Shown one piece after another: positions 1 through 8,153 of a stretch of DNA of 64,000 nt. The DNA is from Brevibacillus sp. DP1.3A. Lineage in GTDB: Bacteria; Bacillota; Bacilli; Brevibacillales; Brevibacillaceae. Location: NCBI RefSeq assembly GCF_013284245.2, contig NZ_CP085876.1, positions 2,463,001 through 2,527,000 on the forward strand, read 5' to 3'. Both the position numbers and the translations under genes were made by a program. The stretch's first letter is position 1. Each line of letters begins with the position of its first letter. The notes beneath the pieces are model-generated. The model saw nothing but the letters and a program-made list of their open reading frames with translations. It made no database searches and was not told the DNA's origin.

Positions 1-1041
1 GAGCCTGTTTCGGTGCAAAAAGAGACATCGTCTATGTGGGGCGATACTTCGGCGACAACGGTTCAAATACAAATACCAGGTGCACCAAATGCCTGCGGCC
101 CTGCTACTGGAAATGTTACGATGGATGTGTTGATGAAGCAGAACGAGCAATCAACACCGAGGGTAGAAAAGATGAACCTGTATTCCTCTGATAATACAGT
201 CAAGCTGTATCAGAATCCTGTTCATGTGATCTGGCTGGCAACTGCTGCCGAGCACATCGAATATGGAAGTGAAGCGGATGATGATGAGGGGCCGGGTGTA
301 TGGGCGATCGATAACGTCATTGTCGACGAGAGCAAATTGAATTGGGATCACACGGCATTGCTGTTGTCCGGTTATAAGCCAGGTCGCTACAAAGTCAACT
401 ACTATAGCAAAAGAGACCCGGCGCAAGTATGGTGCGGCTACGTTCAAGTGATAGAAGATTTGCCTCCAATCAAGTCGTATCCGGCATGTGAGCCGGGTGA
501 TACAGGGGTAAGTCCGCCAAGCTCGCCACTTCTTCTTCGAAGCGAGAGCGGCAAGGAATACCGGGACGGACAAAAGATTACCGTGAACGCAGGCGATAAT
601 CTCGAAGAATGGGAAGACCTAAGGCTGATCGCTACTCATGCTGAGCTTGTCGGATCCAAAAAGATCAGGGATAAGAGCGAAAAGAAGGCCTACTATATGC
701 CGAAATTTGAATGGAAACATGGCGAGATCGGTATTGGTGCCAGTCGGAAGCACAGTAACGGTACCATTTCCTCAGAAAATCGGATCGAGATCTTTTCCGG
801 GGAGGAAGAGATCGCTAGCATCAAGCCTAGCAAAGGTGATGGCGACGATGGCGAGGGGCTTGAATCACTGAATTTGAAAAGGTATATCGATATGGATAAG
901 CCTGGAGAATACAAGATCAAGGTAACGAATACGCTCACAAACAAGACCTGCACGGTTATCAACTCCAAAAGAAAGTACACGAAGAAAACCGATGTAAATG
1001 AGCGCAATGAAACATTGACGATTACAATTGAAGTGAAGTAG
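1..1041 (+). CDS. C-terminal part of a surface-type protein, unknown function (partial)
   Basis: The reading frame is open from base 1 (a GTG at 13 has no ribosome binding site), so the gene begins to the left of the window; 346 residues and the stop are visible. The visible part is hydrophilic and acidic with no membrane segment. It has two stretches that look like beta-sandwich edges (PGRYKVNYYSK near residue 130 and PGEYKIKVTN near residue 305), as in Ig-like repeats of secreted or cell surface proteins. A few cysteines are scattered through it. I do not recognise the family. A hairpin terminator follows directly. An extracellular location is inferred only from composition. Confidence 0.6.
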   Translation, partial: EPVSVQKETSSMWGDTSATTVQIQIPGAPNACGPATGNVTMDVLMKQNEQSTPRVEKMNLYSSDNTVKLYQNPVHVIWLATAAEHIEYGSEADDDEGPGVWAIDNVIVDESKLNWDHTALLLSGYKPGRYKVNYYSKRDPAQVWCGYVQVIEDLPPIKSYPACEPGDTGVSPPSSPLLLRSESGKEYRDGQKITVNAGDNLEEWEDLRLIATHAELVGSKKIRDKSEKKAYYMPKFEWKHGEIGIGASRKHSNGTISSENRIEIFSGEEEIASIKPSKGDGDDGEGLESLNLKRYIDMDKPGEYKIKVTNTLTNKTCTVINSKRKYTKKTDVNERNETLTITIEVK

Positions 1042-1049
1042 GTAGGTAG

Positions 1050-1079
1050 ACCCCCTTGCATTTTGGCATGGGGGTTTTC
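1050..1079 (+). terminator. Rho-independent terminator after the first gene
   Basis: CCCCCTTGC and GCATGGGGG pair with one mismatch around a short loop and are followed by TTTT. It lies 9 bases after the stop of the preceding gene and just before the ribosome binding site of the next. Confidence 0.6.
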
Positions 1080-1101
1080 GACTACAAGGGGAGGAAGTCC
1101 T

Positions 1102-1296
1102 GTGACAAACGAGCAGAAGGCGATCTTGGAAAAGTTCGGGTTTCGAATCGAAGGAGAGCAAGTGAAACATTTGAAGCTGGGAATCGTAAGAAATAAAAAA
1201 GAATTCGTCTCTCACGCCACGTCAGAAGAGTTGCAGGACTACATCAAGTCTATCTTGCGCAACCAATGTCAGTGGAAGCGAGGAGAATCTGAATGA
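1102..1296 (+). CDS. Small protein of unknown function (64 aa)
   Basis: Starts at GTG 1102 with AGGGGAGGAAG about 5 bases upstream; an in-frame ATG at 1063 lies inside the terminator hairpin and has no ribosome binding site. The product is a soluble, basic 64-residue protein without cysteine motif, signal peptide or membrane segment, apart from one Cys near the C-terminus. It ends 22 bases before the next gene and could be co-transcribed with it. No family recognised. Confidence 0.5.
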   Translation: MTNEQKAILEKFGFRIEGEQVKHLKLGIVRNKKEFVSHATSEELQDYIKSILRNQCQWKRGESE

Positions 1297-1318
1297 GCAG
1301 CCAGGGAGGTTGTTGGGT

Positions 1319-2164
1319 TTGAGGGAGTCTAGGGAGACATTAGTTACGGCATTACGTGAAGTGGAGGCTTGGGAGAAGGACCAGAACGACTTGTGGTTCT
1401 GGGAAAAGCTTGGCAGACTTCCTTTTGTTCTATTAGATCGGATTACGCCTGCTTTCGTTCAAGAGAAGCTGGGAAAAGCCGTAGATGAAATGGCAGCCTT
1501 TCTTGAGACAGGTGGAACTTATTTGGTGCAGGATGAACCGATTTACAAACGGTTTGGCAAACGAGTAGAGGGACAGGGCACGTCTGTTATTGGCAAAGAG
1601 GAGATTGCCGCTGTACCGCTTACGATCATGAATGATGTCGCAATGGAGCTAAAGGATTCACGTGCGAATTTTGCAACGGTACAAGGTGCCACGACTGGCT
1701 TCGGAGGGATTTTTACCCTCGCGATCGATATCCCGTTGTTGATGGGGACATCCCTAAAAGTATTACAAGAGATGGCTCTTGCCTATGGTTATCGACCTGA
1801 AGAGAAGAGGGAGCGGCTGTTCGTCGTCAAATGCTTGCAGTTTGCTTCATCAGACATTGTAGGGAAAAAAGCGATACTCGCTGAGCTCTCCCGCTTTGAT
1901 GATCCAAATGCGCAGAGAGAGGTAATGGCGCAATTGCAGGGATGGCGTGAAGTCGTGGTAACGTACACTGAAAACTTTGGGTGGAAAAAGTTATTTCAAA
2001 TGGTGCCCATTGCAGGTATTTTGTTTGGGGCGTATTTGAACCGCTCAACCGTCCAGGATGTCGCCGAAGCGGGGATGATGCTGTACCGCAAACGGCGCAT
2101 CCTGGAGCGGCTACGTGAGAGCGAAAAGAGCGAGGAAATTACTGAGACCACTCCTCAACAGTAA
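1319..2164 (+). CDS. EcsC family protein
   Basis: A roughly 281-residue protein resembling the EcsC/DUF697-like family: an N-terminal helical region, a central hydrophobic glycine-rich stretch (TTGFGGIFTLAIDIPLLMG, about residues 130-150) and a second amphipathic segment (MVPIAGILFGAYLN) before a charged C-terminal tail. EcsC accompanies the Ecs ABC transporter in B. subtilis, but no transporter genes lie here, so the role is unknown; membrane association is inferred. The start is ambiguous among TTG codons at 1310, 1313 and 1319; 1319 gives the best spacing to GGGAGG at 1304-1309. The 3' end overlaps the convergent acetyltransferase gene by 26 bases. Confidence 0.75.
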   Translation: MRESRETLVTALREVEAWEKDQNDLWFWEKLGRLPFVLLDRITPAFVQEKLGKAVDEMAAFLETGGTYLVQDEPIYKRFGKRVEGQGTSVIGKEEIAAVPLTIMNDVAMELKDSRANFATVQGATTGFGGIFTLAIDIPLLMGTSLKVLQEMALAYGYRPEEKRERLFVVKCLQFASSDIVGKKAILAELSRFDDPNAQREVMAQLQGWREVVVTYTENFGWKKLFQMVPIAGILFGAYLNRSTVQDVAEAGMMLYRKRRILERLRESEKSEEITETTPQQ

Positions 2165-2687
2165 GAGCGTAGAGGAGATGGTCCTCCCATACACCGTTAA
2201 TTTGCAAATAGCGTAACGACAGTCCTTCTTGGCGAAAACGGTTTTTTTCCAAGACGCGAATGGAAGCTTGATTGCGAGGCATAACAGCAGCTTGTACCCT
2301 GTGCAGCCCAGCATCCATTAAAGCAAAGTGAAGGGCGAGATTTACTGCTGCTGTCGTATAGCCTTTGCCATTGCACTCCTGATCCATAAAGTAGCCAATC
2401 GTAGCATTTTGCCACGCGCCGCGTGCGACATTCGACAACGCTACACGTCCAATCATCTTTCCGGATTCTCGTGTGAATACGCCGAAAGCATAGGCTGTGC
2501 CACGTTCAAAATCATTCTGTGCTTGCGAAATCTGTTCTTGCTGTCCTGGAAGGGTCAGAAATGAAGCGGGGCGGATCGGTTCAAATGGTTGGAGAAAGTC
2601 ATGATTACGCAGCCGAAGCTCTAGGAGCTCGGCTGCGTCTTGTTGTTGGAGAGGCCGTAAGAGAATCTCGTCTGTATGTAGTGACAT
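2139..2687 (-). CDS. GNAT family N-acetyltransferase (RimJ/RimL type)
   Basis: 182 residues with the order expected of RimJ/RimL-like acetyltransferases: LRPLQQQDAAELLELR at the N-terminus, IGRVALSNV (beta4), the acetyl-CoA loop around IGYFMDQECNGKGYTTAA (about residues 98-115) and the C-terminal ASIRVLEKNRFRQEG. These enzymes transfer acetyl from acetyl-CoA to protein N-termini or small amines; the substrate cannot be read here. The start is ATG 2687 because AAGGAGG sits 9 bases upstream; an in-frame start at 2729 has no such site. Convergent with the EcsC gene. Confidence 0.85.
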   Translation of the reverse strand: MSLHTDEILLRPLQQQDAAELLELRLRNHDFLQPFEPIRPASFLTLPGQQEQISQAQNDFERGTAYAFGVFTRESGKMIGRVALSNVARGAWQNATIGYFMDQECNGKGYTTAAVNLALHFALMDAGLHRVQAAVMPRNQASIRVLEKNRFRQEGLSLRYLQINGVWEDHLLYALTVEEWSQ

Positions 2688-2755
2688 GAGATCAATCCTC
2701 CTTAAAAAGTTGGATTGATAGTATATCATGTGCCAGAGTATTTGGGAAACATCAA

Positions 2756-3196
2756 TTAGCCGAGCAATTCAGCAAACGATACCCCAAATGCTTTGCAAGT
2801 TTCCACTTCTTTTGCAGTAGGAGAAAGCTCGATTTTCAAACCTTCCAAAGGAGTTTCCGCACCACGCTCGCTCGCCTTTTTCAGCAAAATATCAACAGCT
2901 GCACCGACATGCTCGTAAGCGGAGTCGCAAGAGCCAAAAGCAACTACCTTTTTCCCGCTGAGGTCAATATCGTCCATTTCCTCATAAAAATCCAGGCATT
3001 CGTCTGGCAATTCGCCATCACCCCATGTGTAGGCACCAAGCAAGATTCCGTCGTAAGCTTCGAGTTCTTTTGCGTTCGCATCCATCACTTCTTTTATCTC
3101 CAGCTCAGCACCAGTTGAACGAATACCTTCTGCAATTGCTTCAGCAATTTCCTGTGTATTCCCTGTCATGCTCGCGTATACCATCAAAATGCTCAT
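2756..3196 (-). CDS. Flavodoxin, iron-regulated
   Basis: A 146-residue short-chain flavodoxin. The FMN phosphate loop is visible at the N-terminus (YASMTGNTQEIA, about residues 7-18), followed by the isoalloxazine-binding region ILLGAYTWGDGELPDE and FGSCDSAYEHVGAAVD. It would carry electrons in place of ferredoxin in the cytoplasm. The ATG at 3196 is preceded by GGAGG 11 bases away; a TTG at 3214 overlaps that site and is rejected. Two Fur-box-like sequences lie directly upstream, which fits the known switch from ferredoxin to flavodoxin under iron limitation. Stands alone, divergent from the lysine operon. Confidence 0.9.
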   Translation of the reverse strand: MSILMVYASMTGNTQEIAEAIAEGIRSTGAELEIKEVMDANAKELEAYDGILLGAYTWGDGELPDECLDFYEEMDDIDLSGKKVVAFGSCDSAYEHVGAAVDILLKKASERGAETPLEGLKIELSPTAKEVETCKAFGVSFAELLG

Positions 3197-3217
3197 AAAA
3201 CGTAAAACCTCCAATTA

Positions 3218-3271
3218 GATAATGAGTATCATTCTCACAAATAAAATTAATGAAAATGAGAATCGTTGTCA
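3218..3271 (-). promoter_or_regulatory. Two Fur-box-like operators over the flavodoxin promoter
   Basis: GATAATGAGTATCATTCTC at 3218-3236 is close to the 19-bp Fur consensus GATAATGATAATCATTATC; a second, weaker match (TGAAAATGAGAATCGTTGTCA) lies at 3251-3271. On the minus strand a TTGACA (3267-3272) is followed after 17 bases by TAATTT (3244-3249), so the weaker box covers the -35/spacer and the stronger one lies around the start site. This arrangement would allow Fur-Fe to block transcription of the flavodoxin gene. Confidence 0.7.
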
Positions 3272-3340
3272 ATAACTTTTTTCTTATTGCCACGTTTCAT
3301 TGATTTTGGTAGAGTTAAATAAAATTATAATAATATACTC

Positions 3341-3581
3341 TAAATAGAGGTGCGCCGAAGAAGAGTAAGTCTTTTCGCAATCTGCCAGGGGGCAGGAGAA
3401 GGAAGAAAGGCTAAAGCGCCGAAGCTTATGCTATGCCCCTACGTAGCACAGGCTGGGGTGTCTCATGAAAAATGAACATCCTGTCACAAGGGACCTCAAG
3501 TCTTTTTGTGGAGCGCTATTTATGATTTGCTTATGTAGTATCAAAAGCAATGAGATAGCGAATGCACTCATTGCTTTTTTT
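3341..3581 (+). promoter_or_regulatory. Lysine riboswitch (L box) with terminator switch
   Basis: The aptamer carries L-box landmarks: AGAGGTGCG at 3346, AGAGTA, and AAAGGCTAAAGCGCCGAAGC around 3406-3426. P1 is formed by TAAATAG (3341-3347) and CTATTTA (3516-3522). A terminator follows: AAAGCAATGAG (3544-3554) pairs with CTCATTGCTTT, then a T run to 3581. CGCTAT (3514-3519), which includes part of the P1 3' strand, can instead pair with ATAGCG (3555-3560), and TTGCTT with AAGCAA, forming an antiterminator. Lysine binding should hold P1 and let the terminator form, switching off dapH. Confidence 0.92.
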
Positions 3582-3617
3582 GATTTACCATGCTGTTATT
3601 TTGAGGAGGATGTAACT

Positions 3618-4328
3618 ATGAACATGATGGATGCTAACGAAATTATCGCGTTTATTCAAAAAAGCGAAAAGAAAACACCAGTGAAGGTATATGTGAAAGG
3701 GAACCTGGAGGGAATCGACTTCGGTGCGAGCTCCAAAGCTTTCATTACTGGTCCTACTGGTGTTGTTTTTGGTGAGTGGAAAGAGATTGAGCCAGTGCTC
3801 GCGGCTAACGCAGACAAAATTGAAGATTATGTGGTAGAAAGCGACCGTCGCAACTCCGCTATTCCATTGCTGGATACAAAAGGGATTCAAGCGCGTATTG
3901 AGCCAGGCGCAATTATCCGTGACCAAGTGACAATCGGTAATAATGCGGTCATCATGATGGGTGCTTCCATTAACATCGGTGCAGTCATCGGTGAAGGTAC
4001 GATGATCGACATGAATGTTGTAGTAGGTGGACGTGGAACCATCGGGAAAAACTGCCACATCGGCGCGGGATCGGTTATCGCGGGCGTTATCGAGCCGCCA
4101 TCTGCACAGCCAGTTGTTGTCGAGGACGATGTTGTCATCGGAGCAAATGCTGTCATTCTGGAAGGTGTACGCGTAGGAAAAGGTGCTGTCGTTGCAGCGG
4201 GTGCTGTCGTGATTGAAGATGTACCTCCATACGTAGTAGTTGCGGGAACGCCTGCACGTGTGATCAAGCAAATCGATGAAAAAACTCGTTCCAAGACAGA
4301 GATCAAGCAGGAGCTACGTCAGCTGTAA
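3618..4328 (+). CDS. dapH: 2,3,4,5-tetrahydropyridine-2,6-dicarboxylate N-acetyltransferase
   Basis: Catalyses acetyl-CoA-dependent acetylation and opening of tetrahydrodipicolinate in the acetylase branch of diaminopimelate/lysine synthesis. The 236-residue length equals that of the B. subtilis enzyme. Residues about 90-215 are left-handed beta-helix hexapeptide repeats ([54 protein letters not shown]), preceded by the DapH N-terminal domain ([12 protein letters not shown]). The start is ATG 3618 after GAGGAGGA; the open frame running back to 3465 lies inside the riboswitch and is not coding. First gene of a three-gene operon governed by the lysine riboswitch. Confidence 0.95.
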   Translation: MNMMDANEIIAFIQKSEKKTPVKVYVKGNLEGIDFGASSKAFITGPTGVVFGEWKEIEPVLAANADKIEDYVVESDRRNSAIPLLDTKGIQARIEPGAIIRDQVTIGNNAVIMMGASINIGAVIGEGTMIDMNVVVGGRGTIGKNCHIGAGSVIAGVIEPPSAQPVVVEDDVVIGANAVILEGVRVGKGAVVAAGAVVIEDVPPYVVVAGTPARVIKQIDEKTRSKTEIKQELRQL

Positions 4329-4342
4329 GGGAGAGAGTGCAC

Positions 4343-5557
4343 ATGGACTGGCGTTCGCTCGATGAACAATATATCGTCTCCTCTTACAAAAGACTTCCGA
4401 TTGCCATAGAAAAAGGCGAAGGAAATTACTTGTACGATACGAACGGGAAGAGCTATCTCGACTTGTTTACCGGCCTTGCTGTAAACGTTCTGGGGCATTC
4501 TCATCCGCGCATTGTACAGGCTTTGCGTGAGCAGGGAGAGCGCTTCTTGCATATATCCAATGTATTTTTAAACACACCGGCTATTCGTTTGGCCGAGCGT
4601 TTGGTTGCGAACAGCATTAGTGGGAAAGTGTTTTTCACCAACTCTGGTGCAGAGGCTACAGAGACTGCGATCAAGCTGATTCACAAATGGACGAAGAACG
4701 AGGGAGCAGGTCGTGAAGGCATTGTTGTCTTACGCAACAGCTTTCACGGGCGAACACTCGGAGCAGTGCGTTTGACGAGGCAGGCTCACGTCTATCAAGA
4801 CTTTCCTCAGCCGGCTTTTCCTGTTTATGAACTGGATGTGGAGGACACGGAAGGATTGCGAGCGATTTGCCAGGAAGCAAGGCCCGCTGCGGTCCTCATG
4901 GAGCCAGTCTTGGGTTCCGGTGGTGTCGTGCCGTTAACGGAAGCATTCTTGCGAGAGGTAGCTGCGATCTGTGAACAAGAAGGCATGCTCTTTGTCATGG
5001 ACGAGATCCAGACAGGAATGGGCAGAACAGGAAAGCTGTTTGCTTATGAGCATGCAGGCGTAATGCCAGACCTTATCCTTTTTGCCAAAGGCATAGGGGG
5101 AGGGCTTCCGCTCGGCGGTGTCATCGCTGGTCCAAAGCTGATGAACCAGTTCAAACCAGGGGATCACGGAACGACGTTCGCACCATCACCACTGTCTGCT
5201 GCTCTCGGGAATGTCGTGTTGGATGAATTGCTTGATCCAGCCTTCATCGCTCACGTAGAAGAAGTCATCGCATACCTGTGGTCGGGCTTGGAAGCGTTGC
5301 GAACACGTCTTCCAGATCAGCTGCAATCCCTTCGCGGAAAAGGCTTGATGGTTGGAATTCCGCTCTCTTCCACTCCGGAAGAGGTAAGCCACTTGCAGCA
5401 AGCGTTGCTTGACGAAGGAATTCTCGTTGACGTGACGCAGAAAACGATTGTTCGTCTGCTTCCGCCACTGACGTTGACAAAAGCCGATGTGGACCGTTTC
5501 CTTGCCGTGTTTGAGGAGCAATTAAAAGTAAGATCAGGTACGAAAAAGGAGGCGTAG
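4343..5557 (+). CDS. Class III PLP aminotransferase, probable N-acetyl-diaminopimelate aminotransferase
   Basis: 404 residues of the acetylornithine-aminotransferase (ArgD) type, fold class III: GTFTLAVNV-like entry (DLFTGLAVNVLGHSHP), FTNSGAEATETAIK binding the phosphate, FHGRTLGA, the PLP-contacting DEIQTGMGRTG and the Schiff-base lysine in LFAKGIGGGLPLGG. It sits 14 bases after dapH and 3 bases before dapL, so its substrate is inferred to be N-acetyl-2-amino-6-oxopimelate. B. subtilis uses PatA, a class I/II enzyme, for this step, so this would be a non-orthologous replacement. ATG 4343 (9 bases after AGGGAG) is preferred to GTG 4337. Confidence 0.85.
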   Translation: MDWRSLDEQYIVSSYKRLPIAIEKGEGNYLYDTNGKSYLDLFTGLAVNVLGHSHPRIVQALREQGERFLHISNVFLNTPAIRLAERLVANSISGKVFFTNSGAEATETAIKLIHKWTKNEGAGREGIVVLRNSFHGRTLGAVRLTRQAHVYQDFPQPAFPVYELDVEDTEGLRAICQEARPAAVLMEPVLGSGGVVPLTEAFLREVAAICEQEGMLFVMDEIQTGMGRTGKLFAYEHAGVMPDLILFAKGIGGGLPLGGVIAGPKLMNQFKPGDHGTTFAPSPLSAALGNVVLDELLDPAFIAHVEEVIAYLWSGLEALRTRLPDQLQSLRGKGLMVGIPLSSTPEEVSHLQQALLDEGILVDVTQKTIVRLLPPLTLTKADVDRFLAVFEEQLKVRSGTKKEA

Positions 5558-5560
5558 GGC

Positions 5561-6694
5561 ATGACGACTTCCTTGTTTACACAAATTCGCCGAGACCTGC
5601 ACCAAATACCGGAGCCAGGCTTCGCTGAAGTGAAGACGCAACAATACTTGCTCGATTATTTGAAAAAGCTTCCACAAGAGCGAATCGAGATCAAAACGTG
5701 GCGGACAGGCATTTTGGTCAAGCTGGCAGGAACAAAGCCTAAACGATTAATTGCCTGGCGGACGGATATGGATGGCCTGCCGATCGTAGAGGAAACGTCC
5801 TATCCGTTTCGCTCGATTCATGAAGGATACATGCATGCATGCGGGCATGACATGCATATGGCGATCGCTCTTGGCCTCCTGACGCATTTTACCGAGCATC
5901 CGATAGCAGATGATTTGCTGTTCCTCTTTCAGCCGGCAGAAGAAGGTCCTGGCGGTGCTGAGCCGATGATGGAAAGTGAAGAGTTTGCAGGGTGGCGACC
6001 AGACTACATTTTTGCCTTGCATATCGCGCCAGAATATCCAGTTGGCCATATTGCGACGAAGCCAGGAATTTTGTTTGCCAACACTTCTGAGTTGTACATT
6101 GATTTGGTTGGCAAAGGGGGGCATGCAGCCTTCCCGCACCAGGCGAATGACATGGTGGTTGCAGGAAGCCATCTTGTGACACAGCTTCAATCGATTATTT
6201 CGCGCAATATGGATCCATTGGATTCAGCTGTCGTAACGATTGGCAAGCTGGAGAGCGGGACGAAGCAGAACATCATCGCAGAGAAGTCCAGGCTAGAAGG
6301 GACCATCCGAACCTTTTCAATGGAATCGATGGCACTCGTCAAGAGCCGCATTGAATCTCTCGTAAAGGGAGTGGAAATAGGCTTTGATTGCCGGGCAGCG
6401 ATTGACTACGGAGTTGGCTACTGCCAGGTTTACAACGAGGAGCAGCTAACGACAGACTTCATGCAATGGGTACAGGAACAATGTGAAGATGTAACTCTCA
6501 TCACCTGCAAGGAAGCCATGACTGGAGAAGACTTCGGTTACTTTTTGAAAGAAATTCCCGGCTTTTTATTCTGGCTTGGGGTGCAAACGCCGTACGGCTT
6601 GCACCATTCCAAAATTGAGCCGAACGATGACGCGATCGAGGTGGCCATTCGACTGGTCTCCCGGTATTTTACATGGCTTTCGCAACAGGAGTAG
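5561..6694 (+). CDS. dapL: N-acetyldiaminopimelate deacetylase
   Basis: A 377-residue M20-family metallo-amidohydrolase that removes acetate from N-acetyl-LL-diaminopimelate, the last specific step of the acetylase branch. Visible metal and catalytic features: RTDMDGLP (residues 67-74), ACGHDMHMA (93-101), the catalytic glutamates in QPAEEGPGG (E127/E128) and a later TGEDFGYF segment holding a C-terminal ligand region. GGAGG lies 8 bases upstream of ATG 5561. It follows the aminotransferase by 3 bases and is closed by a strong terminator, so the riboswitch controls all three genes. Confidence 0.92.
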   Translation: MTTSLFTQIRRDLHQIPEPGFAEVKTQQYLLDYLKKLPQERIEIKTWRTGILVKLAGTKPKRLIAWRTDMDGLPIVEETSYPFRSIHEGYMHACGHDMHMAIALGLLTHFTEHPIADDLLFLFQPAEEGPGGAEPMMESEEFAGWRPDYIFALHIAPEYPVGHIATKPGILFANTSELYIDLVGKGGHAAFPHQANDMVVAGSHLVTQLQSIISRNMDPLDSAVVTIGKLESGTKQNIIAEKSRLEGTIRTFSMESMALVKSRIESLVKGVEIGFDCRAAIDYGVGYCQVYNEEQLTTDFMQWVQEQCEDVTLITCKEAMTGEDFGYFLKEIPGFLFWLGVQTPYGLHHSKIEPNDDAIEVAIRLVSRYFTWLSQQE

Positions 6695-6708
6695 CAGGTG
6701 TCAGGAGC

Positions 6709-6741
6709 AAAAAAAGAGTGGCTGGATAGCCGCTCTTTTTT
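6709..6741 (+). terminator. Terminator of the dapH-aminotransferase-dapL operon
   Basis: AAAAAAAGAGTGGCT and AGCCGCTCTTTTTT pair (one G-T wobble) around GGAT, ending in a T run 15 bases after the dapL stop. Confidence 0.85.
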
Positions 6742-6797
6742 CTGTGTCATTCCCAACCGTATTCTGGTCAAGAGTAAGAAGTAGTTACTAACATCTC

Positions 6798-6850
6798 TGT
6801 GCATAAGTCTTTCTTCCTAAGGTTTTTGTGCTTGTGGATAATGTGGATAT
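6798..6850. promoter_or_regulatory. Cluster of three DnaA-box-like 9-mers
   Basis: TGTGCATAA (6798-6806), TGTGGATAA (6833-6841) and TGTGGATAT (6842-6850), all in the same orientation; the second is the reverse complement of the perfect box TTATCCACA, the first of TTATGCACA. The last two abut without a gap. They lie in a 273-base AT-rich gap between dapL and a secreted-protein gene. DnaA binding is inferred from sequence only. Confidence 0.45.
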
Positions 6851-6967
6851 TGTTGAAAAAACTTATCAGGGCAGCACAACTATTTCCTTTTCCAAACGTA
6901 TAAACTAGAGAGAAGAAATTCCGGAAAAACAAGCGCTGCCGCGCACACATACAGGAGGATTATTGAC

Positions 6968-7567
6968 ATGAAAAAAGCATGGTTATCGGCCTTGTTGGCG
7001 TTGACTGTAGCAGCAGGGGTGGGGAGCACTACTGCGCTGGGAGAGGGTGCGATGCGCGTATTTTTCGGTGCGGAAACCGTAGCGAGTGAAATGCCAGCAT
7101 CCAAGGCCGAATCGGTTGAAACAATAGTGAACAAGCTCGGTGGTTTCGCCGATTACGATCAGCAATCTGGCAAATTGCAAGTGATTAAGCCAAACGTAAA
7201 TATTATTGTGGTCGAAGGGATTCAGCAGACCCGCAATAAAAATGTTGTTTTCAGCAACCCTGTCAAAGGATACAGCGACAAAAATGTGCCTCGTACGTTT
7301 AACGTGTTCGTAGAGGTTGATGACGCGCCTGTAGCCAAAGACTTGCGGATGCAACTCGTGTTGGTCGGACCGGATGGAAAAGAAGTGTCCAAAGGGAAAG
7401 AGTGGAAATACTCCACACAAAATGCAAACAGCTTCTATTTTTCTGAGCCTTTTGTATCTACGAAACTCGAAGCATACGGCACTTATAAAGTACAAGTTCA
7501 AATGAAATCCGAGAAATTCACTTCTTATGTAACCGTCGGGGAAAATACATTTACAGTTGGGCGTTAA
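6968..7567 (+). CDS. Secreted protein of unknown function
   Basis: 199 residues starting at ATG 6968, preceded by AGGAGGATTATTGAC. The N-terminus is a typical Sec signal peptide (KK, then a hydrophobic core LSALLALTVAAGVGS to about residue 25). The mature part is a soluble domain rich in beta strand, with VVEGIQQTRNKNVVFSNPVKGYSDKN in two halves and a KVQVQMKS strand near the end, suggesting an Ig-like or lipoprotein-like beta sandwich. No lipobox cysteine. A TATAAA -10-like box lies at 6899-6904. Monocistronic; no family recognised. Confidence 0.7.
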   Translation: MKKAWLSALLALTVAAGVGSTTALGEGAMRVFFGAETVASEMPASKAESVETIVNKLGGFADYDQQSGKLQVIKPNVNIIVVEGIQQTRNKNVVFSNPVKGYSDKNVPRTFNVFVEVDDAPVAKDLRMQLVLVGPDGKEVSKGKEWKYSTQNANSFYFSEPFVSTKLEAYGTYKVQVQMKSEKFTSYVTVGENTFTVGR

Positions 7568-7607
7568 AAATTATGGCTTGGATGCGTTTCCACTTTGCAT
7601 GTCCCCG

Positions 7608-7616
7608 TGCTATAAT
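7608..7616 (+). promoter_or_regulatory. Extended -10 promoter (TGC-TATAAT) for the DUF4912 gene
   Basis: TGCTATAAT at 7608-7616 is an exact extended -10 element; no good -35 hexamer lies at 17 bases. It is about 64 bases upstream of the DUF4912 start. Confidence 0.5.
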
Positions 7617-7679
7617 ATACGGAAAAGCCAATATACTTGGTGATAGCAAGTACATGAAAGAAAGGAACGATGGGAGCGA

Positions 7680-8042
7680 ATGGAGACAAATCCCCCGCGA
7701 TCGTCCACGGATGTAGAAGGCCCGAGTATACGCATTGCCTGGAAAGATGAGCAATCCATTCAGGCAGAGTGGAGCATGACGAAGGAGTTCGAGCAAGAAA
7801 TAGAGCGAAAGTTTGCTATTCCGTTTGCTGAACTACCTTTTGTCCTACGCCTTTTTGATGTGACGTACCGCAAAGAGATCCGAAATGATGGCACTGACCT
7901 TTACACTGATTTTGATATCAACCACCGTTCTTCCGAATGGATTTTGTACGGAGTGACGCAAGGATTGGAATATTGCGTTGATCTGGGGATTCGGATGGTG
8001 GACGGAAGGTTTTATTCGCTGTCCAGGTCTCAAATGATTTGA
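7680..8042 (+). CDS. DUF4912 domain protein
   Basis: 120 residues showing the DUF4912 pattern: IRIAWKDEQSIQAEWSM, LPFVLRLFDVTY, DLYTDFDINHRSSEWILYG and the closing LGIRMVDGRFYSLSRSQ. Members of this family in Firmicutes are small soluble proteins without an established function. The ATG at 7680 follows GGGAG with short spacing. A strong terminator follows, so the gene is its own transcription unit behind the extended -10 promoter. Confidence 0.75.
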   Translation: METNPPRSSTDVEGPSIRIAWKDEQSIQAEWSMTKEFEQEIERKFAIPFAELPFVLRLFDVTYRKEIRNDGTDLYTDFDINHRSSEWILYGVTQGLEYCVDLGIRMVDGRFYSLSRSQMI

Positions 8043-8095
8043 TCAACGTGCTCAAGCAACGTACGACTGAGGCAACTGCATTTTTATACGGAACA

Positions 8096-8144
8096 GCCCC
8101 ATTATCCACGAGATTTGCTTGTGGCAATGGGGCTTTTGATTTTT
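8096..8144 (+). terminator. Terminator after the DUF4912 gene
   Basis: GCCCCATT and CCAC pair with GTGG and AATGGGGC around an 11-base loop; TTTTGATTTTT follows. Confidence 0.8.
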
Positions 8145-8153
8145 ATTTATGAC

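Noticed and set aside
3465..3617. N-terminal extension of dapH by 51 codons
   Set aside because: The extension lies within the lysine riboswitch and its terminator; the conserved protein begins at 3618 behind a good ribosome binding site.
8096..8144. Possible attachment site or repeat
   Set aside because: The palindrome with T run fits a plain terminator of the DUF4912 gene.
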